Positions 16,698 through 25,522 of a DNA stretch of 64,000 nucleotides are shown here, in pieces. The first letter of the stretch is position 1; each line of letters opens with the position of its first letter. The notes beneath the pieces are model-generated. The model ran no database searches, was not told the origin of the DNA, and saw only the letters and a list, made by a program, of their open reading frames with translations. The stretch covers positions 28,004 through 92,003 of the forward strand of contig NZ_JAIWNC010000041.1 in the NCBI RefSeq assembly GCF_020216025.1. The letters are read 5' to 3'. A program made the position numbers and the translations under genes. Origin of the DNA: Jidongwangia harbinensis (GTDB taxonomy: Bacteria > Actinomycetota > Actinomycetes > Mycobacteriales > Micromonosporaceae).

Positions 16698-17534
16698 TCA
16701 GTCCCACCAGAACGACCACCAGGCGCGGTCAGTGATGCTTCCGGCGTACCGGACGAGGGTGTTCAGGTCGGACTGCCACACGTTGTCCGGGCAGAACGCG
16801 AAGTGTTCCGCGGCGACCAGCAGCGCATGGTCCGGGTCGGTGGGCGGAGCCGCGACGCTGAGGTAGAGCTCGGCCGGGCCGATGCCGACCACCCGGGCCC
16901 CGAACCGGCCCTCCCAGCTGCGCAGGACGGTGCTGAACTTCGCCGTGTCGTTGTCGTAGTTCAACGCGCCGCCCCACCCGAGATCGGCCGCCGCGTCGGC
17001 ACCGCGTGCGCTGACGCACAGCCCCAGACGCGGTGCGGTCAGCCAGGAATCAGCCACCAGATGGTCCGCGAACTCGCCCGCCCGAACCGCCGGATCCTCC
17101 TGCGGCGTGCCGGGCGGCGCGAGCCCCGGCCACCGGTCCCCGAACGGCGCCGTGACGTCCACCTGCTCCGACGCGGTGATGGCGTCCTCGTCCTCCTCCG
17201 CCGTCGCGTACGTCACCCACCACCCGGCCAACAGCGCGGCGGCGTCGTGATCGCCGGGCCCGGTCTCGACCAGGCTGCGGTCGAGGTCGCCGGTCGTCCA
17301 CGGGCTACCCGGCGAGTACGGACTACTTCCCAGGATCAGCGGCCACCGGCCGGTCTGTCCGTGGACGGCGTGCAGGGCACCCCACAGACCCGCCGCGGGC
17401 GGATCGTCGCTGATCCACAGTAGAGGCTCGGCCGGCCCACCGTCCCGGGTCTCGTGCACCGTCCGCCCGGGCGGCAGGCCGGGGCTCCGGTCCCCGTCGG
17501 AGTCCTCCTGGAGGTGGGTCGGCGGGCCACTCAT
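16698..17534 (-). CDS. DUF4253 domain protein
   Basis: The 278-residue protein is cytoplasmic and acidic. Its C-terminal half (about 165-278) matches the DUF4253 pattern: RFGARVVGIG, then AELYLSVA, AAEHFAFCPDNVWQ and a tryptophan-rich end (DRAWWSFWWD). The family occurs widely in actinobacteria and has no established activity. I chose ATG 17534 because upstream sequence in the open frame is arginine-rich and unlike protein. The gene is divergent from the phosphotransferase gene, with about 70 bp between starts. Confidence 0.85.
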   Translation of the reverse strand: MSGPPTHLQEDSDGDRSPGLPPGRTVHETRDGGPAEPLLWISDDPPAAGLWGALHAVHGQTGRWPLILGSSPYSPGSPWTTGDLDRSLVETGPGDHDAAALLAGWWVTYATAEEDEDAITASEQVDVTAPFGDRWPGLAPPGTPQEDPAVRAGEFADHLVADSWLTAPRLGLCVSARGADAAADLGWGGALNYDNDTAKFSTVLRSWEGRFGARVVGIGPAELYLSVAAPPTDPDHALLVAAEHFAFCPDNVWQSDLNTLVRYAGSITDRAWWSFWWD

Positions 17535-17604
17535 GCGGCGCAGGTTACTGCGCCGGTACGACAGATCGGTGCGGCGGCCGGACCGGCGGCGGCAGGATGG
17601 TGGC

Positions 17605-18507
17605 GTGACCACTGCCGCTACCGGGAATCAGATCGGCTGGGCCGAGGCGGCCTGGCAACGTCGGATAGTCCGGGTACGAACTCTCACCGGCGGCTGGACC
17701 TCGACCATGCTGGCCCTGACCGGAGACGACGGGGAGCAGGCTGTTCTCCGGCTGATGACGAAGGAGCCCTGGCGCCGGCACGCGGCCGGGCTGCTCGCCA
17801 GGGAGTCGACCGTGCAGCGCCAACTGGCCGGATCCCGGATCCCGGTGCCACGCAGCATTGCCCTCGATCTGTCCGGGGACACCGCCGGGGCGCCGGCCCA
17901 TCTCATGTCCTGGCTGCCCGGAAGCCTGCGCCTGGACTCCGCCGCGGACGACGTCGTGGAACCCTTGGCGCGGACGCTCGCGGAAATCCACCGCTTCGAC
18001 CCCGGACCGGACAGGCCCCGGGACTACCAATCCTGGGCGCCGCCGAGCAAACGGGTCAGGCCGCCGTGGGCGCGCCGGCCGGCGCTGTGGGATCAGGCGT
18101 TCGAGCTGCTGGAGCAAACCGCGCCGGGGTACGCCGGCAGATTCCTGCACCGGGACTTCCACCCCGGGAACGTGCTGTGGTCGGCGGACCGGATCAGCGG
18201 CGTCGTCGACTGGGTCGAGACATCATGGGGCCCGGCGGACCTGGACGTCGCGCACACCGCCACCTACCTGGCCATGTTGCACGGCTGCGCGGCGGCGGCC
18301 GAATGGACCCACGCATACCGCCGCCACGCTGACGACGGGTCGGCCGAGGACCAGGCCCGGTACTGGAACGTCATGGACATCGTCGGCCATCTGCCGGACC
18401 CGGTGAAGGTCGTCCAACCATGGCGTGACCACGGGGTGGAGATCAGCGACGATCTCGCCCGGAGCCGACTCGAACAGCGCCTCGCGGACGTCCTCCGGGC
18501 GCCCTGA
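17605..18507 (+). CDS. aminoglycoside phosphotransferase (APH) family protein
   Basis: The 300-residue protein has the APH/choline-kinase fold. The catalytic loop HRDFHPGNVLW supplies the catalytic Asp and Asn, and VVDWVETSWGPADLDVAH matches the metal-binding DxD-type segment. The N-terminal lobe carries the nucleotide-binding lysine equivalent less clearly (AVLRLMTKEPWRRH). Family members phosphorylate aminoglycosides, macrolides, homoserine or other small alcohols. No resistance-linked neighbours or mobile element are present, so a housekeeping or unknown substrate is more likely. The GTG start at 17605 follows AGGA and matches the conserved N terminus. Confidence 0.85.
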   Translation: MTTAATGNQIGWAEAAWQRRIVRVRTLTGGWTSTMLALTGDDGEQAVLRLMTKEPWRRHAAGLLARESTVQRQLAGSRIPVPRSIALDLSGDTAGAPAHLMSWLPGSLRLDSAADDVVEPLARTLAEIHRFDPGPDRPRDYQSWAPPSKRVRPPWARRPALWDQAFELLEQTAPGYAGRFLHRDFHPGNVLWSADRISGVVDWVETSWGPADLDVAHTATYLAMLHGCAAAAEWTHAYRRHADDGSAEDQARYWNVMDIVGHLPDPVKVVQPWRDHGVEISDDLARSRLEQRLADVLRAP

Positions 18508-18542
18508 CACCCTGGCCGCTGCCGTGCTCCGAGAGAGCGTCG

Positions 18543-19055
18543 CTAGCCCTGTGCGGTGACACCGAGCTGTTCGCGCAGGATGTCGGCGTGACCGCAGTGC
18601 CGTGCCAGCTCTCGGATCAGGTGCACGTACACGTAACGCAGCGACACCATGCCCAGCCGCGGATGAGGCACGGTGTCACCAAGGTCGACGTCCGCCGCCA
18701 GGCGCCTCGACTGCCGGCAGACGTCCTCGTACTCCGCCACGACGTCCGCGAGCGTTTCGGTGGGGCGAACGTCCCAGCTGGCGTCGTCGCCGGTGGAGTT
18801 GCCGGCGATCTGCTCCCGGGGCAGCCGCGCCAGCGTATGGAAGAACCAGTTCCGCTCCACCGCGGCGGCATGTTTGACGAGGCCGACGAGAGTGGTCCGG
18901 GACGGAACCAGCCGTCGCCGGGCCTGCTCCTCCGACACACCGCGGAGTGCGCCGGCCAGTTCGGCCCGATAGGCATCCAGGAAGGCCTCGAGAACCTCCC
19001 GCTCCGGCGCGGTGCTGGCCAGTTCTTCGCTGTCGAGCGGTCGCTGCGCGGTCAC
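18543..19055 (-). CDS. DinB/DUF664 family putative metalloenzyme
   Basis: The 170-residue protein is a four-helix DinB-like fold of the DUF664 group. Likely metal-binding histidines are His62 (LVKHAAAVE) and those in VHLIRELARHCGHADILRE (His145, His153, His156), the characteristic end of the family. Related proteins include mycothiol-dependent S-transferases and isomerases, so a thiol-transfer role is possible but unproved. The GTG at 19055 gives the usual N terminus. The gene is convergent with the phosphotransferase gene. Confidence 0.85.
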   Translation of the reverse strand: MTAQRPLDSEELASTAPEREVLEAFLDAYRAELAGALRGVSEEQARRRLVPSRTTLVGLVKHAAAVERNWFFHTLARLPREQIAGNSTGDDASWDVRPTETLADVVAEYEDVCRQSRRLAADVDLGDTVPHPRLGMVSLRYVYVHLIRELARHCGHADILREQLGVTAQG

Positions 19056-19302
19056 CAGGGGACCCTATGCGTGGTCCTGCACCTCGACCGTCGAGGGCTC
19101 CGCCTGGAGCGAGCCGCCCACCCGAGCGAAGGCGTGGCGTCCGGCCGGCGCGGGGACGGTCTGGCGCCGTTTCGGTGGACCGCCGGCGTCCGTCGCGCGT
19201 GGTGGTGTCCCACGGCTGGGGAACAGCACTGACCAGGGCAAATAGCGGCACAGGCCAGACGGCTGAGGCTCTCGCAAGCCCAAACAGGTACCCTTCTACC
19301 GC

Positions 19303-19374
19303 GGGCTGCTAGCTCAATGGCAGAGCTGTGGACTTTTAATCCATAGGTTCGGGGTTCGAGTCCCCGGCGGCCCA
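19303..19374 (+). tRNA. tRNA-Lys (anticodon TTT)
   Basis: The cloverleaf is complete. GGGCTGC pairs with GCGGCCC (one G-T pair) and leads to an A discriminator. The D arm is GCTC/GAGC, and the anticodon stem is GTGGA/TCCAT around the loop CTTTTAA. The T arm is CGGGG-TTCGAGT-CCCCG. The anticodon TTT reads lysine codons. CCA is not encoded. A decayed uridine-kinase-like gene begins immediately after its 3' end. Confidence 0.97.
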
Positions 19375-19375
19375 C

Positions 19376-19690
19376 TTTGATCTTGTATGCAGGCTTCGGC
19401 GTAGCGCCGCATGCGCGGGTGTTCCGGATCGGGGTTCGTGCCGTCGCGGTACGCCATCCGTCCGGCGGTGACGCCGAGGGGACTTCCAGGAACACCGACA
19501 GGTCCCCGGCCTCGCCGATCTCGTCCCGATGCCGGAAGAGCCCGTCGGCGATCACGACCGTCCCCAGGGTGACGGTGCGCCGGCAGGTCGAGGACTGCGT
19601 CCGTGGCCAGGTCGTGTGGGGCCGGCCGATGGTGCCGGGCGCCAACGGGTCAAGACGTCGCCGTGGGACCGCCGGTAAGTCGTTCGGCTA
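19376..19690 (-). pseudogene. decayed uridine-kinase-like gene fragment next to tRNA-Lys
   Basis: No single frame stays open, but three minus-strand frames give pieces that fit the actinobacterial uridine kinase family in the right order. Going along the minus strand they are PLAPGTIGR and DLATDAVLDLP (about 19580-19665), GTVVIADGLFRHRDEI (about 19520-19567), DLSVFLEVP (about 19480-19505), and RMAYRDGTNPDPEHPRMRRY (about 19390-19460). At least two frameshifts separate them, and the C-terminal part is missing where the tRNA begins. The P-loop end is not recognisable. The assignment rests on memory of the family and has not been searched. Confidence 0.6.
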
Positions 19691-19757
19691 CGAAGGCCGT
19701 CGCGCCGCCGGGATGGGCAGGTCGGTTGAGCCGTCTGGGCACGGTCCATTCTGGAGG

Positions 19758-19786
19758 TTGACACTTCAACCTTCTACCCATAATGT
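19758..19786 (+). promoter_or_regulatory. strong sigma-70-type promoter of the secreted inhibitor gene
   Basis: TTGACA (19758-19763) and TAATGT (19781-19786) are separated by exactly 17 bases, close to the vegetative consensus. Transcription would start near 19793, about 30 bases before the ATG at 19825. Confidence 0.75.
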
Positions 19787-19824
19787 CGGAGCAAGTCATC
19801 GATGTCCATCGAAGTGGGTGTGCC

Positions 19825-20211
19825 ATGCTGCTGAGATCCGTCGCCGTCGCCGCGTCCGTCACCGCTGTGCTCGCCACCGCTCCCGCCGCCGCGGCGGCAA
19901 CCACCAGAGCATCGGTTGAATACTGGGGGCCGGGCAACTGCCCACAGGGCATGCTCTGCATCTGGCCCAACACGGATCACCCGCCGCAGGGTCCGACGGC
20001 GACTCCGTCTCTGATGACCGACAGCGACTGGTCCGGCAGCGTCACCGCGTTCAACTACTACAACTACACATCCCGGAACGTCGACATCACCTGGTCCTAC
20101 TTCTATGACGGAAGGACGTTCACCGGCACGGACTGCGCCCGCCCCGGCGAGTCGTTCTACTACGTGCCCCTCTCCGTGACGAGGGTGAAGTGGCGGACCG
20201 GCGCCTGCTGA
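19825..20211 (+). CDS. secreted peptidase inhibitor family I36-like protein
   Basis: The 128-residue protein has a signal peptide of about 25 residues ending in APAAAAA. The mature part begins with the motif NCPQGMLCIWPN, typical of inhibitor family I36 (Streptomyces metalloproteinase-inhibitor-like) small secreted proteins. It continues with aromatic-rich strands (FNYYNYTSRNVDITWSYFYDG). Four cysteines in the mature part could form two disulfides. I chose ATG 19825 because an earlier in-frame ATG lies inside the -10 box. A strong promoter precedes it and a clear terminator follows. Inhibitory activity is inferred only from resemblance. Confidence 0.75.
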   Translation: MLLRSVAVAASVTAVLATAPAAAAATTRASVEYWGPGNCPQGMLCIWPNTDHPPQGPTATPSLMTDSDWSGSVTAFNYYNYTSRNVDITWSYFYDGRTFTGTDCARPGESFYYVPLSVTRVKWRTGAC

Positions 20212-20244
20212 TCCCCTCTGCCGCAGACCGCCTTCGCCGGTCAT

Positions 20245-20271
20245 GAGCAGGCCCGCGCAGCGGGCCTGCTC
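20245..20271 (+). terminator. perfect 12-bp terminator hairpin
   Basis: GAGCAGGCCCGC pairs perfectly with GCGGGCCTGCTC around a three-base loop, 33 bases after the I36-like gene. There is no strong T tract, which is common in GC-rich actinobacteria. Confidence 0.65.
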
Positions 20272-20340
20272 AACCAGCCGGCCGACCAACTCCGCGTGTG
20301 GCATCCCGGCACACGGTCAGCTCCTCCTGGGGTCGGATCC

Positions 20341-21471
20341 TCAGAGGGCGAGCGACGCGGTCGGCAGCACGTCGAACGAGAGCCGGCCGTAGTCCTCGGC
20401 CAGGATGTACGGCGTGAAGAACGGATGCCGGGTGCCGACGGCGACGTCCCGCCACAATCGTTGCAGCGGGTTGTCTTCCACGAACCCGCTCGCCCCGTGC
20501 AGGTCGAGCAGCAACTCCATCGCCTCGCGGCACTCGCGGGCCGCCGTCGACAGCTCGATCCGCAGCTCGGCCCGCTCGGTCACCGGCAGATCGCTGCCCG
20601 GCGGCAGCCCGTCGACGACGTCGGCTACCCGGACCGTGCGCCGCATCGCCGTATCGGCGCGCTGCCGCGCCTCGGTGTACCAGTACCGCCCGAGCGGGGA
20701 GTCCGCCACCCGGGCGTAGGTGGTCATGTACGGCGCCCGGCCGCCGGCGATCGCGTCCGCGACCAGGTCCAGCGCCCCACGGGTCGCCCCGATCATCGGG
20801 GCGAGCACCGTCAGGCCGCCCGCGAACATCGCTTCCGGCGGGATCGGCCGGAAAGCGTCGGGGAAGGTGACGAAACCGTCCGGCACGAAAACGTCCTCGG
20901 CCACCAGGGTATGGCTGCTCGTACCGCCGAGACCGGCCGCGCGCCAGGTCCGATCCACCGACAGGTCGGAGAGCGGCACCAGGGCCATGGCCGGCACCGG
21001 TGTCGCAGCGTCCGGCAGCGGCACCGCGACCATGGCCAGGGACGCCAGCTCCGAGCCGGACGCCATCGCCCACCGTCCGGAGACCCGCAGACCGCCGGGG
21101 ACCCGCACGCCGCTGCTCTCGCGCGACACCACCTGGGTGGCGCAGAACACCGCGTCCGGGTCGGCGAGGACGGCTTCCTGAGCGGCATCCGGCAGCAGTA
21201 GCCGGGCCACGCCCTTGTTCGCGGCGTTCAGGCCGACGACCCACGCGATGGAGGGGCATCCGCGTCCGAGTTCGGCGAGCACCTCCACCTGCGTACGTAG
21301 ATCCGCCTCTGATCCGCCCGCCGCGCTCGGCACGGTGAGGGCGAACAGTCCGGCGGCCCGCACCGCCGCCACGCTGTCCGGCGCCGGCGTCAGGTCGCGT
21401 TCGGTACGCTCCGCGTTCTCCCGCAGCGTCGGCACCGTCTTGCGGGCAGCATCCAGCAGCGATTCGTTCAT
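20341..21471 (-). CDS. acyl-CoA dehydrogenase-fold flavoprotein (monooxygenase-like)
   Basis: The 376-residue protein has the three-part acyl-CoA dehydrogenase fold: N-terminal helices (about 1-110), a beta domain (about 115-215, with SGRWAMASGSELASLAMVA) and C-terminal helices. It resembles the flavin-dependent hydroxylase branch (HsaA/HpaB-C type), where GRWAMASG and the ending GTRHPFFTPY are typical. It lacks a clear catalytic Glu of true acyl-CoA dehydrogenases. The substrate is unknown, and no flavin reductase gene is adjacent. I chose ATG 21471 (MNESLLDAARK), which gives the family N terminus. The gene lies 34 bp after the XRE regulator gene on the same strand and may be cotranscribed with it. 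Confidence 0.82.
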   Translation of the reverse strand: MNESLLDAARKTVPTLRENAERTERDLTPAPDSVAAVRAAGLFALTVPSAAGGSEADLRTQVEVLAELGRGCPSIAWVVGLNAANKGVARLLLPDAAQEAVLADPDAVFCATQVVSRESSGVRVPGGLRVSGRWAMASGSELASLAMVAVPLPDAATPVPAMALVPLSDLSVDRTWRAAGLGGTSSHTLVAEDVFVPDGFVTFPDAFRPIPPEAMFAGGLTVLAPMIGATRGALDLVADAIAGGRAPYMTTYARVADSPLGRYWYTEARQRADTAMRRTVRVADVVDGLPPGSDLPVTERAELRIELSTAARECREAMELLLDLHGASGFVEDNPLQRLWRDVAVGTRHPFFTPYILAEDYGRLSFDVLPTASLAL

Positions 21472-21505
21472 GGCAGCGAACTTGTCCTTTGCGTGAGGAG
21501 CAGCG

Positions 21506-22360
21506 TCAGCCCGGATGGGCCCGCCGAGTGCGGGTGGCGGCCAGTCGTACGGCGTCGACCGAGCCGGGCTCCGCGGTGTACACGACCGCACGGAGGTCAC
21601 CCTCGTGGATCGTCATGATGTCGCAGTCGACCGTGATCTCCCCCACGACGGGATGGCGTCGGGTGAGCCGATGGCGCCGATCCTCGTGGTCCGCGGGCGA
21701 CTCCCACATGGCGGCGAACGGTTCGCTCACCGCCCTCAGGTCGGCGACCAGGTCCGCGACCCAGTCGTCGTCCGGATACCGCAGGGCGGTCGCCCGCAGG
21801 TCGGCGACAATCGCCTGCTGAAAACGCGCTTCCGCGGCAGACCCCGCCCGGGTCCACCCCTCCATGCCGGTGAAGGCGCGCCAGGCCATGTTGCGATCCC
21901 GGCCGTCAACCGACATCGAGACGTAGCACATTGCCTCACAGGCCGCGTTCCAGGCGAGCAGTGTCCAGGCGGCGTCCAGAACCAGAATCGGTACGTCACC
22001 GAGCCGGTCGAGCAGGTGCCGCGCGCCGGAACCCACCTCATGCGGTACTCGGCCCGCGCGCGACGGCACGTGCCCGGCGACCGAGCAGAGGTACTCGTAT
22101 TCGGTGCTGGACAGGCGCAGGGCCCGGGCGAGCGAGTACAGCACCTGGGCGGACGGTCTTCCGTGCCCTTGCTCGAGGCGCTTGACGTACTCGGCGGACA
22201 CACCGGCCATGGCGGCCAGCTCGTCTCGGCGCATCCCGGGCGTACGCCGGCGTGCGGCCGAACGCAACCCGCTCGGCGGGGACGCGCGCTCACGCCAGCG
22301 TCGGAGCGCGGCTCCAAGATCGTTACGGGAGACCACCCACGAATGATCTCTTATCTCCAT
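21506..22360 (-). CDS. XRE-family regulator with MmyB-like ligand domain
   Basis: The 284-residue protein begins with a helix-turn-helix (about 14-95) containing RRDELAAMAGVSAEYVKRLEQGHGRPS. The MmyB-like PAS-related domain (about 105-275) follows, with the characteristic ILVLDAAWTLLAWNAACEAM and the segment RHPVVGEITVD. Family members bind fatty acids or similar ligands and often control a neighbouring oxidoreductase. Here the acyl-CoA-dehydrogenase-like gene is directly downstream on the same strand. The sequence suggests one operon, with autoregulation possible. Confidence 0.9.
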   Translation of the reverse strand: MEIRDHSWVVSRNDLGAALRRWRERASPPSGLRSAARRRTPGMRRDELAAMAGVSAEYVKRLEQGHGRPSAQVLYSLARALRLSSTEYEYLCSVAGHVPSRAGRVPHEVGSGARHLLDRLGDVPILVLDAAWTLLAWNAACEAMCYVSMSVDGRDRNMAWRAFTGMEGWTRAGSAAEARFQQAIVADLRATALRYPDDDWVADLVADLRAVSEPFAAMWESPADHEDRRHRLTRRHPVVGEITVDCDIMTIHEGDLRAVVYTAEPGSVDAVRLAATRTRRAHPG

Positions 22361-22696
22361 CGATCCAGCCTGGCCCGAAAACTACCAGCCTGCCTACCGG
22401 AGATGGACCGCCGTGCGGTCCGACCGCCGGCACGGTGCGGCATTCACCGCGGCTTGCTCGCTTGTCGGTCGACCCGATTGGCACATCGGTCCATTGATGT
22501 TCATCGCCACGCATCCGACCAGGCGGACGACGTCGTGACCAGGCCGTGAGCGGGTGCGCGTAGGACCGCGGGGGGCTCCATGGCACCAGAACTCGCGGTG
22601 GCGTGTCCGGTATCGCACAGCGCGATATCCCATATTGACGCAAGCTTATGTCAATGAACACGCTGAGTGTTTGACACATCACTCTGGGGGTGTGCG
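22361..22696. other. 336-bp divergent regulatory region, no gene seen
   Basis: This gap separates the XRE regulator gene from the AfsR-type gene and contains no convincing ORF. TATCGC/GCGATA form a short palindrome at 22612-22628. ATTGAC (22634-22639) and GTCAAT (22650-22655) are inverted around ten bases. TGTCA...AACAC and GTGTT...TGACA form another imperfect inverted repeat at about 22649-22675. These probably mark operator and promoter elements for the plus-strand gene. Confidence 0.4.
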
Positions 22697-25522
22697 TTGC
22701 GGTTCGCCATTCTCGGCCGGACCGAGCTGATCGACGGTGACACGTCGATCCCGCTGGGCGCGGCCAAGCAACGGGGTCTGCTCGCGCTCCTGCTGTTGTA
22801 CGTCGGCAGGCCGGTGCGCGTCGACCGGTTGATCGAACTGCTGTGGCCGGATGGCGGCACGGCCGACCGCCGACCGGCGCTCTATCCCTTGGTCGCCAGG
22901 TTGCGGGCCGCCCTGGACCGCAGCGGTGTCGACCACGAGCTGGCTCGGACCGAAATCGGCTACCGGCTGGACGTGGACCCCCGGTCGATAGATCTCCACC
23001 GGTTCCGCACGCTGGTCGACCAAGGACGCGCGGCACTGATGGCCGGGGACGCCGCCGCGGCGGTGCCCGACCTCGAACGGGCGGTCGAGCTGTGGCGTGG
23101 CGACGCCCTGGCCGACCTGCGCGGAGCACCGGCGGAGCACCTGCGGCGGCAGCTCACCGATGCGCTGATCGACGCACACACCCAGTTGGCCGGCGCCCGC
23201 CTGCGGATCGGACGGCACCACGCCGTGCTGCTGCAGCTCGAGGATCTGGTGAACGAATACGATTTGGACGAGGCCCTGGTCCGGCTGTGGATCGGCGCGC
23301 TGTGCGCCGCCGGCCGAGAGAACGCGGCACGCCGGCATCTCGCCGAGTTCCGCAAGCGCTATCGACGGGAGATGCGCGCCGACCCCGACATCGAACTCGA
23401 CGCCGTCCGCGCCGAATGGAATCACCCGCCCGACTTGCGCCCGCGACAGCTCCCGTATGGCATCCCCGGCTTCGTCGGCCGCGCCGGTCTGCTCGCGGAG
23501 CTCGATCGGCTGGCCGAACCGGGCCTCGGCCGCCCGCGCGCCGTCGTTATCACCGGCATGCCCGGCATCGGCAAGACGACGCTGGCCGTCCACTGGGGAA
23601 ACCGCCATGTGGGCCTCTTCCCCGACGGGCAGCTCTACCTCGACGCAGGCGGGTTCGGTGCGGGTGATCCGGTCGCGCCGCGCGAGGCGCTGGCCCGCTT
23701 CCTACACGCGCTCGGCGTGCCTCCCGACCGCATCCCGGAGAATGTCGACGATCGGCGCCATCGCGTCAACGAGTTGCTCGCGGGGCGGCGCGTGCTGCTG
23801 GTCATCGACAACGCCGCCGAGCCGGCCCAGGTGCGCCCGCTGATCCCGGCCGTGTCCTCCTGCCTGACCGTCATCACCAGCCGTGACCGGCTCAGCGGCC
23901 TGACCGTGCGCGACGGTGTGCGCCAACTGGTGGGTGAGCCGCTCACCGACGACGAGGCGGCCAGTTTGCTGACCGAGATCATCGGCGAGCGGCGCGCCGC
24001 CGCCGAGCCCGAGGCGGTGCGCCGGCTCACCGGGTTGGCCGCCGGCCTGCCGCTCGCCCTGCGGATCATCGGGGTACGGGTGGCGGAACGTCCACGCGCC
24101 GGGATCGCGGAGCTGGTCGACGAGTTGCACGACCGCCTGTTGTGGGCGGACGCCGAAGATGACTCGCTGCGGGTGGTTTTCAGCTGGTCGTACCGCGCTC
24201 TGACGCCGGACGCCGCGCGCCTGTTCCGCCGCCTCGCCCTGCACCCGGGCACGCGCATCAGCCTGGACGCCGCAACCGCGCTGGCCGGCTCCGGCGTCGC
24301 CGAAACCGAGCGGATCCTCGACGTGCTCGCCCGGGCCAACCTGGTGGATTACGACACCGCGCGGAGCTACCGTCTGCATGACCTGCTACGCCAGTATGCC
24401 GAAGCGGTCGGCGAGGCCGAGGACCCGCTGGACGTCGCGGCGGCGCGGGCGGCGGTGCTCACCTGGTTCTTGCGTTCGGCCACGAATGCCGCGGCCGTCC
24501 TGGCGCCGCAGCTGCCGCCGGTGCCGGATCTCCCGCCTGCGCCGCCGCACGTGATGGAGTTCGCGACGGAGGACGCCGCGTTCGCCTGGTGCCGGTCGGA
24601 GCGGCTGAACCTCGCGACAGCCGCGCGGATGGCGGCTCGCCACGGCCTGCACCGTCACGCGTGGCAGATCCCGGCGGCGGTGCACGACCTGTTCACCCGC
24701 GCCGGCGGCTACGAGGATCTGGTGCAGATGAACCAGCTCGGCGCGGAGGAGGCTCGTCGCGACGGCCACGCCTACGGAGAGATAGCGAACCTATCCAACC
24801 TCGGCTATGCACTTTTCGGGCTGCACCAGTACGACCGGGCCATCGCCCCGCTGACCGCCGGACGCGCCCGTGCCGCGGAATCAGGGCACCAGGACGCCGA
24901 GTACCTGTGTGTCCACAACCATGGCTGCGCTTTGTTGAACCTCGGCGACACCGGCCGTGCGATCGCCCTGTTCCACGAGGCCCGTGCGGCGTTCCAACGA
25001 CTGGGGTACGCCTTCGCCGAGGCCGCGACGCTGCATCGGCTGGGCGATGCGTACCGGAAGGACGGGTGTTCCGATCTCGCCCTGGGCGCGTACCGGCAAT
25101 CGCTCGAGATCAGGGAGAAGCTCGCGTCGGAGCGCGCGCAGGCGCAGAGCCACAACGCACTGAGCCGGTTCCACCTCGCCGCGGCCGAGTGGGACCTGGC
25201 GGAGCGCCATTGCTCCGCTGCGATGACCATCCACGAGCGGATCCACGATGCTCCCGGCCGCTGCGACACGCTGGTCATCCACGCTGACATCGTCCGCGTC
25301 CGCGATCCGGCCACCGCGGTGGCGCATGCCCGGACCGCGCTGGCCGCGTGCACGGAGCTCGGCGACTCATTCCGCCGGGCTGAGGCGTTGGCGGTGCTGG
25401 CGGACGCGCTCGACGGGGCGGGAAGGACGGCGGAAGCGGCTCGCGTCAGGGCCGAGGGCCGGACGATCGCCATGGAGCTGTCCGGACCCGATGCGCCGCC
25501 GCTTCTGGACCGCTTGAGGTGA
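22697..25522 (+). CDS. AfsR/SARP-type transcriptional regulator (BTAD, NB-ARC, TPR)
   Basis: The 941-residue protein has the three-part AfsR layout. Residues about 1-95 form a winged-helix OmpR-type DNA-binding domain, and about 95-240 the bacterial transcriptional activator (BTAD) helices. An NB-ARC ATPase follows at about 265-510, with P loop GMPGIGKTTLAVHW and Walker B-like LLVIDNAAEP. The C-terminal part from about 640 is TPR-like. Such proteins activate secondary metabolism or development genes. I chose TTG 22697 because it gives the family N terminus LRFAILGRTEL and follows GGGGG at a normal distance; GTG 22667 is an alternative. No biosynthetic cluster is adjacent, so the target is unknown. 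Confidence 0.9.
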   Translation: MRFAILGRTELIDGDTSIPLGAAKQRGLLALLLLYVGRPVRVDRLIELLWPDGGTADRRPALYPLVARLRAALDRSGVDHELARTEIGYRLDVDPRSIDLHRFRTLVDQGRAALMAGDAAAAVPDLERAVELWRGDALADLRGAPAEHLRRQLTDALIDAHTQLAGARLRIGRHHAVLLQLEDLVNEYDLDEALVRLWIGALCAAGRENAARRHLAEFRKRYRREMRADPDIELDAVRAEWNHPPDLRPRQLPYGIPGFVGRAGLLAELDRLAEPGLGRPRAVVITGMPGIGKTTLAVHWGNRHVGLFPDGQLYLDAGGFGAGDPVAPREALARFLHALGVPPDRIPENVDDRRHRVNELLAGRRVLLVIDNAAEPAQVRPLIPAVSSCLTVITSRDRLSGLTVRDGVRQLVGEPLTDDEAASLLTEIIGERRAAAEPEAVRRLTGLAAGLPLALRIIGVRVAERPRAGIAELVDELHDRLLWADAEDDSLRVVFSWSYRALTPDAARLFRRLALHPGTRISLDAATALAGSGVAETERILDVLARANLVDYDTARSYRLHDLLRQYAEAVGEAEDPLDVAAARAAVLTWFLRSATNAAAVLAPQLPPVPDLPPAPPHVMEFATEDAAFAWCRSERLNLATAARMAARHGLHRHAWQIPAAVHDLFTRAGGYEDLVQMNQLGAEEARRDGHAYGEIANLSNLGYALFGLHQYDRAIAPLTAGRARAAESGHQDAEYLCVHNHGCALLNLGDTGRAIALFHEARAAFQRLGYAFAEAATLHRLGDAYRKDGCSDLALGAYRQSLEIREKLASERAQAQSHNALSRFHLAAAEWDLAERHCSAAMTIHERIHDAPGRCDTLVIHADIVRVRDPATAVAHARTALAACTELGDSFRRAEALAVLADALDGAGRTAEAARVRAEGRTIAMELSGPDAPPLLDRLR

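Noticed and set aside
17605..18507. Acquired aminoglycoside resistance gene
   Set aside because: The fold fits the APH family, but base composition and neighbours are ordinary, and no mobile element is present.
22697..25522. Pathway-specific activator of a biosynthetic gene cluster
   Set aside because: The regulator is clear, but no polyketide, peptide synthetase or other cluster genes surround it in the window.
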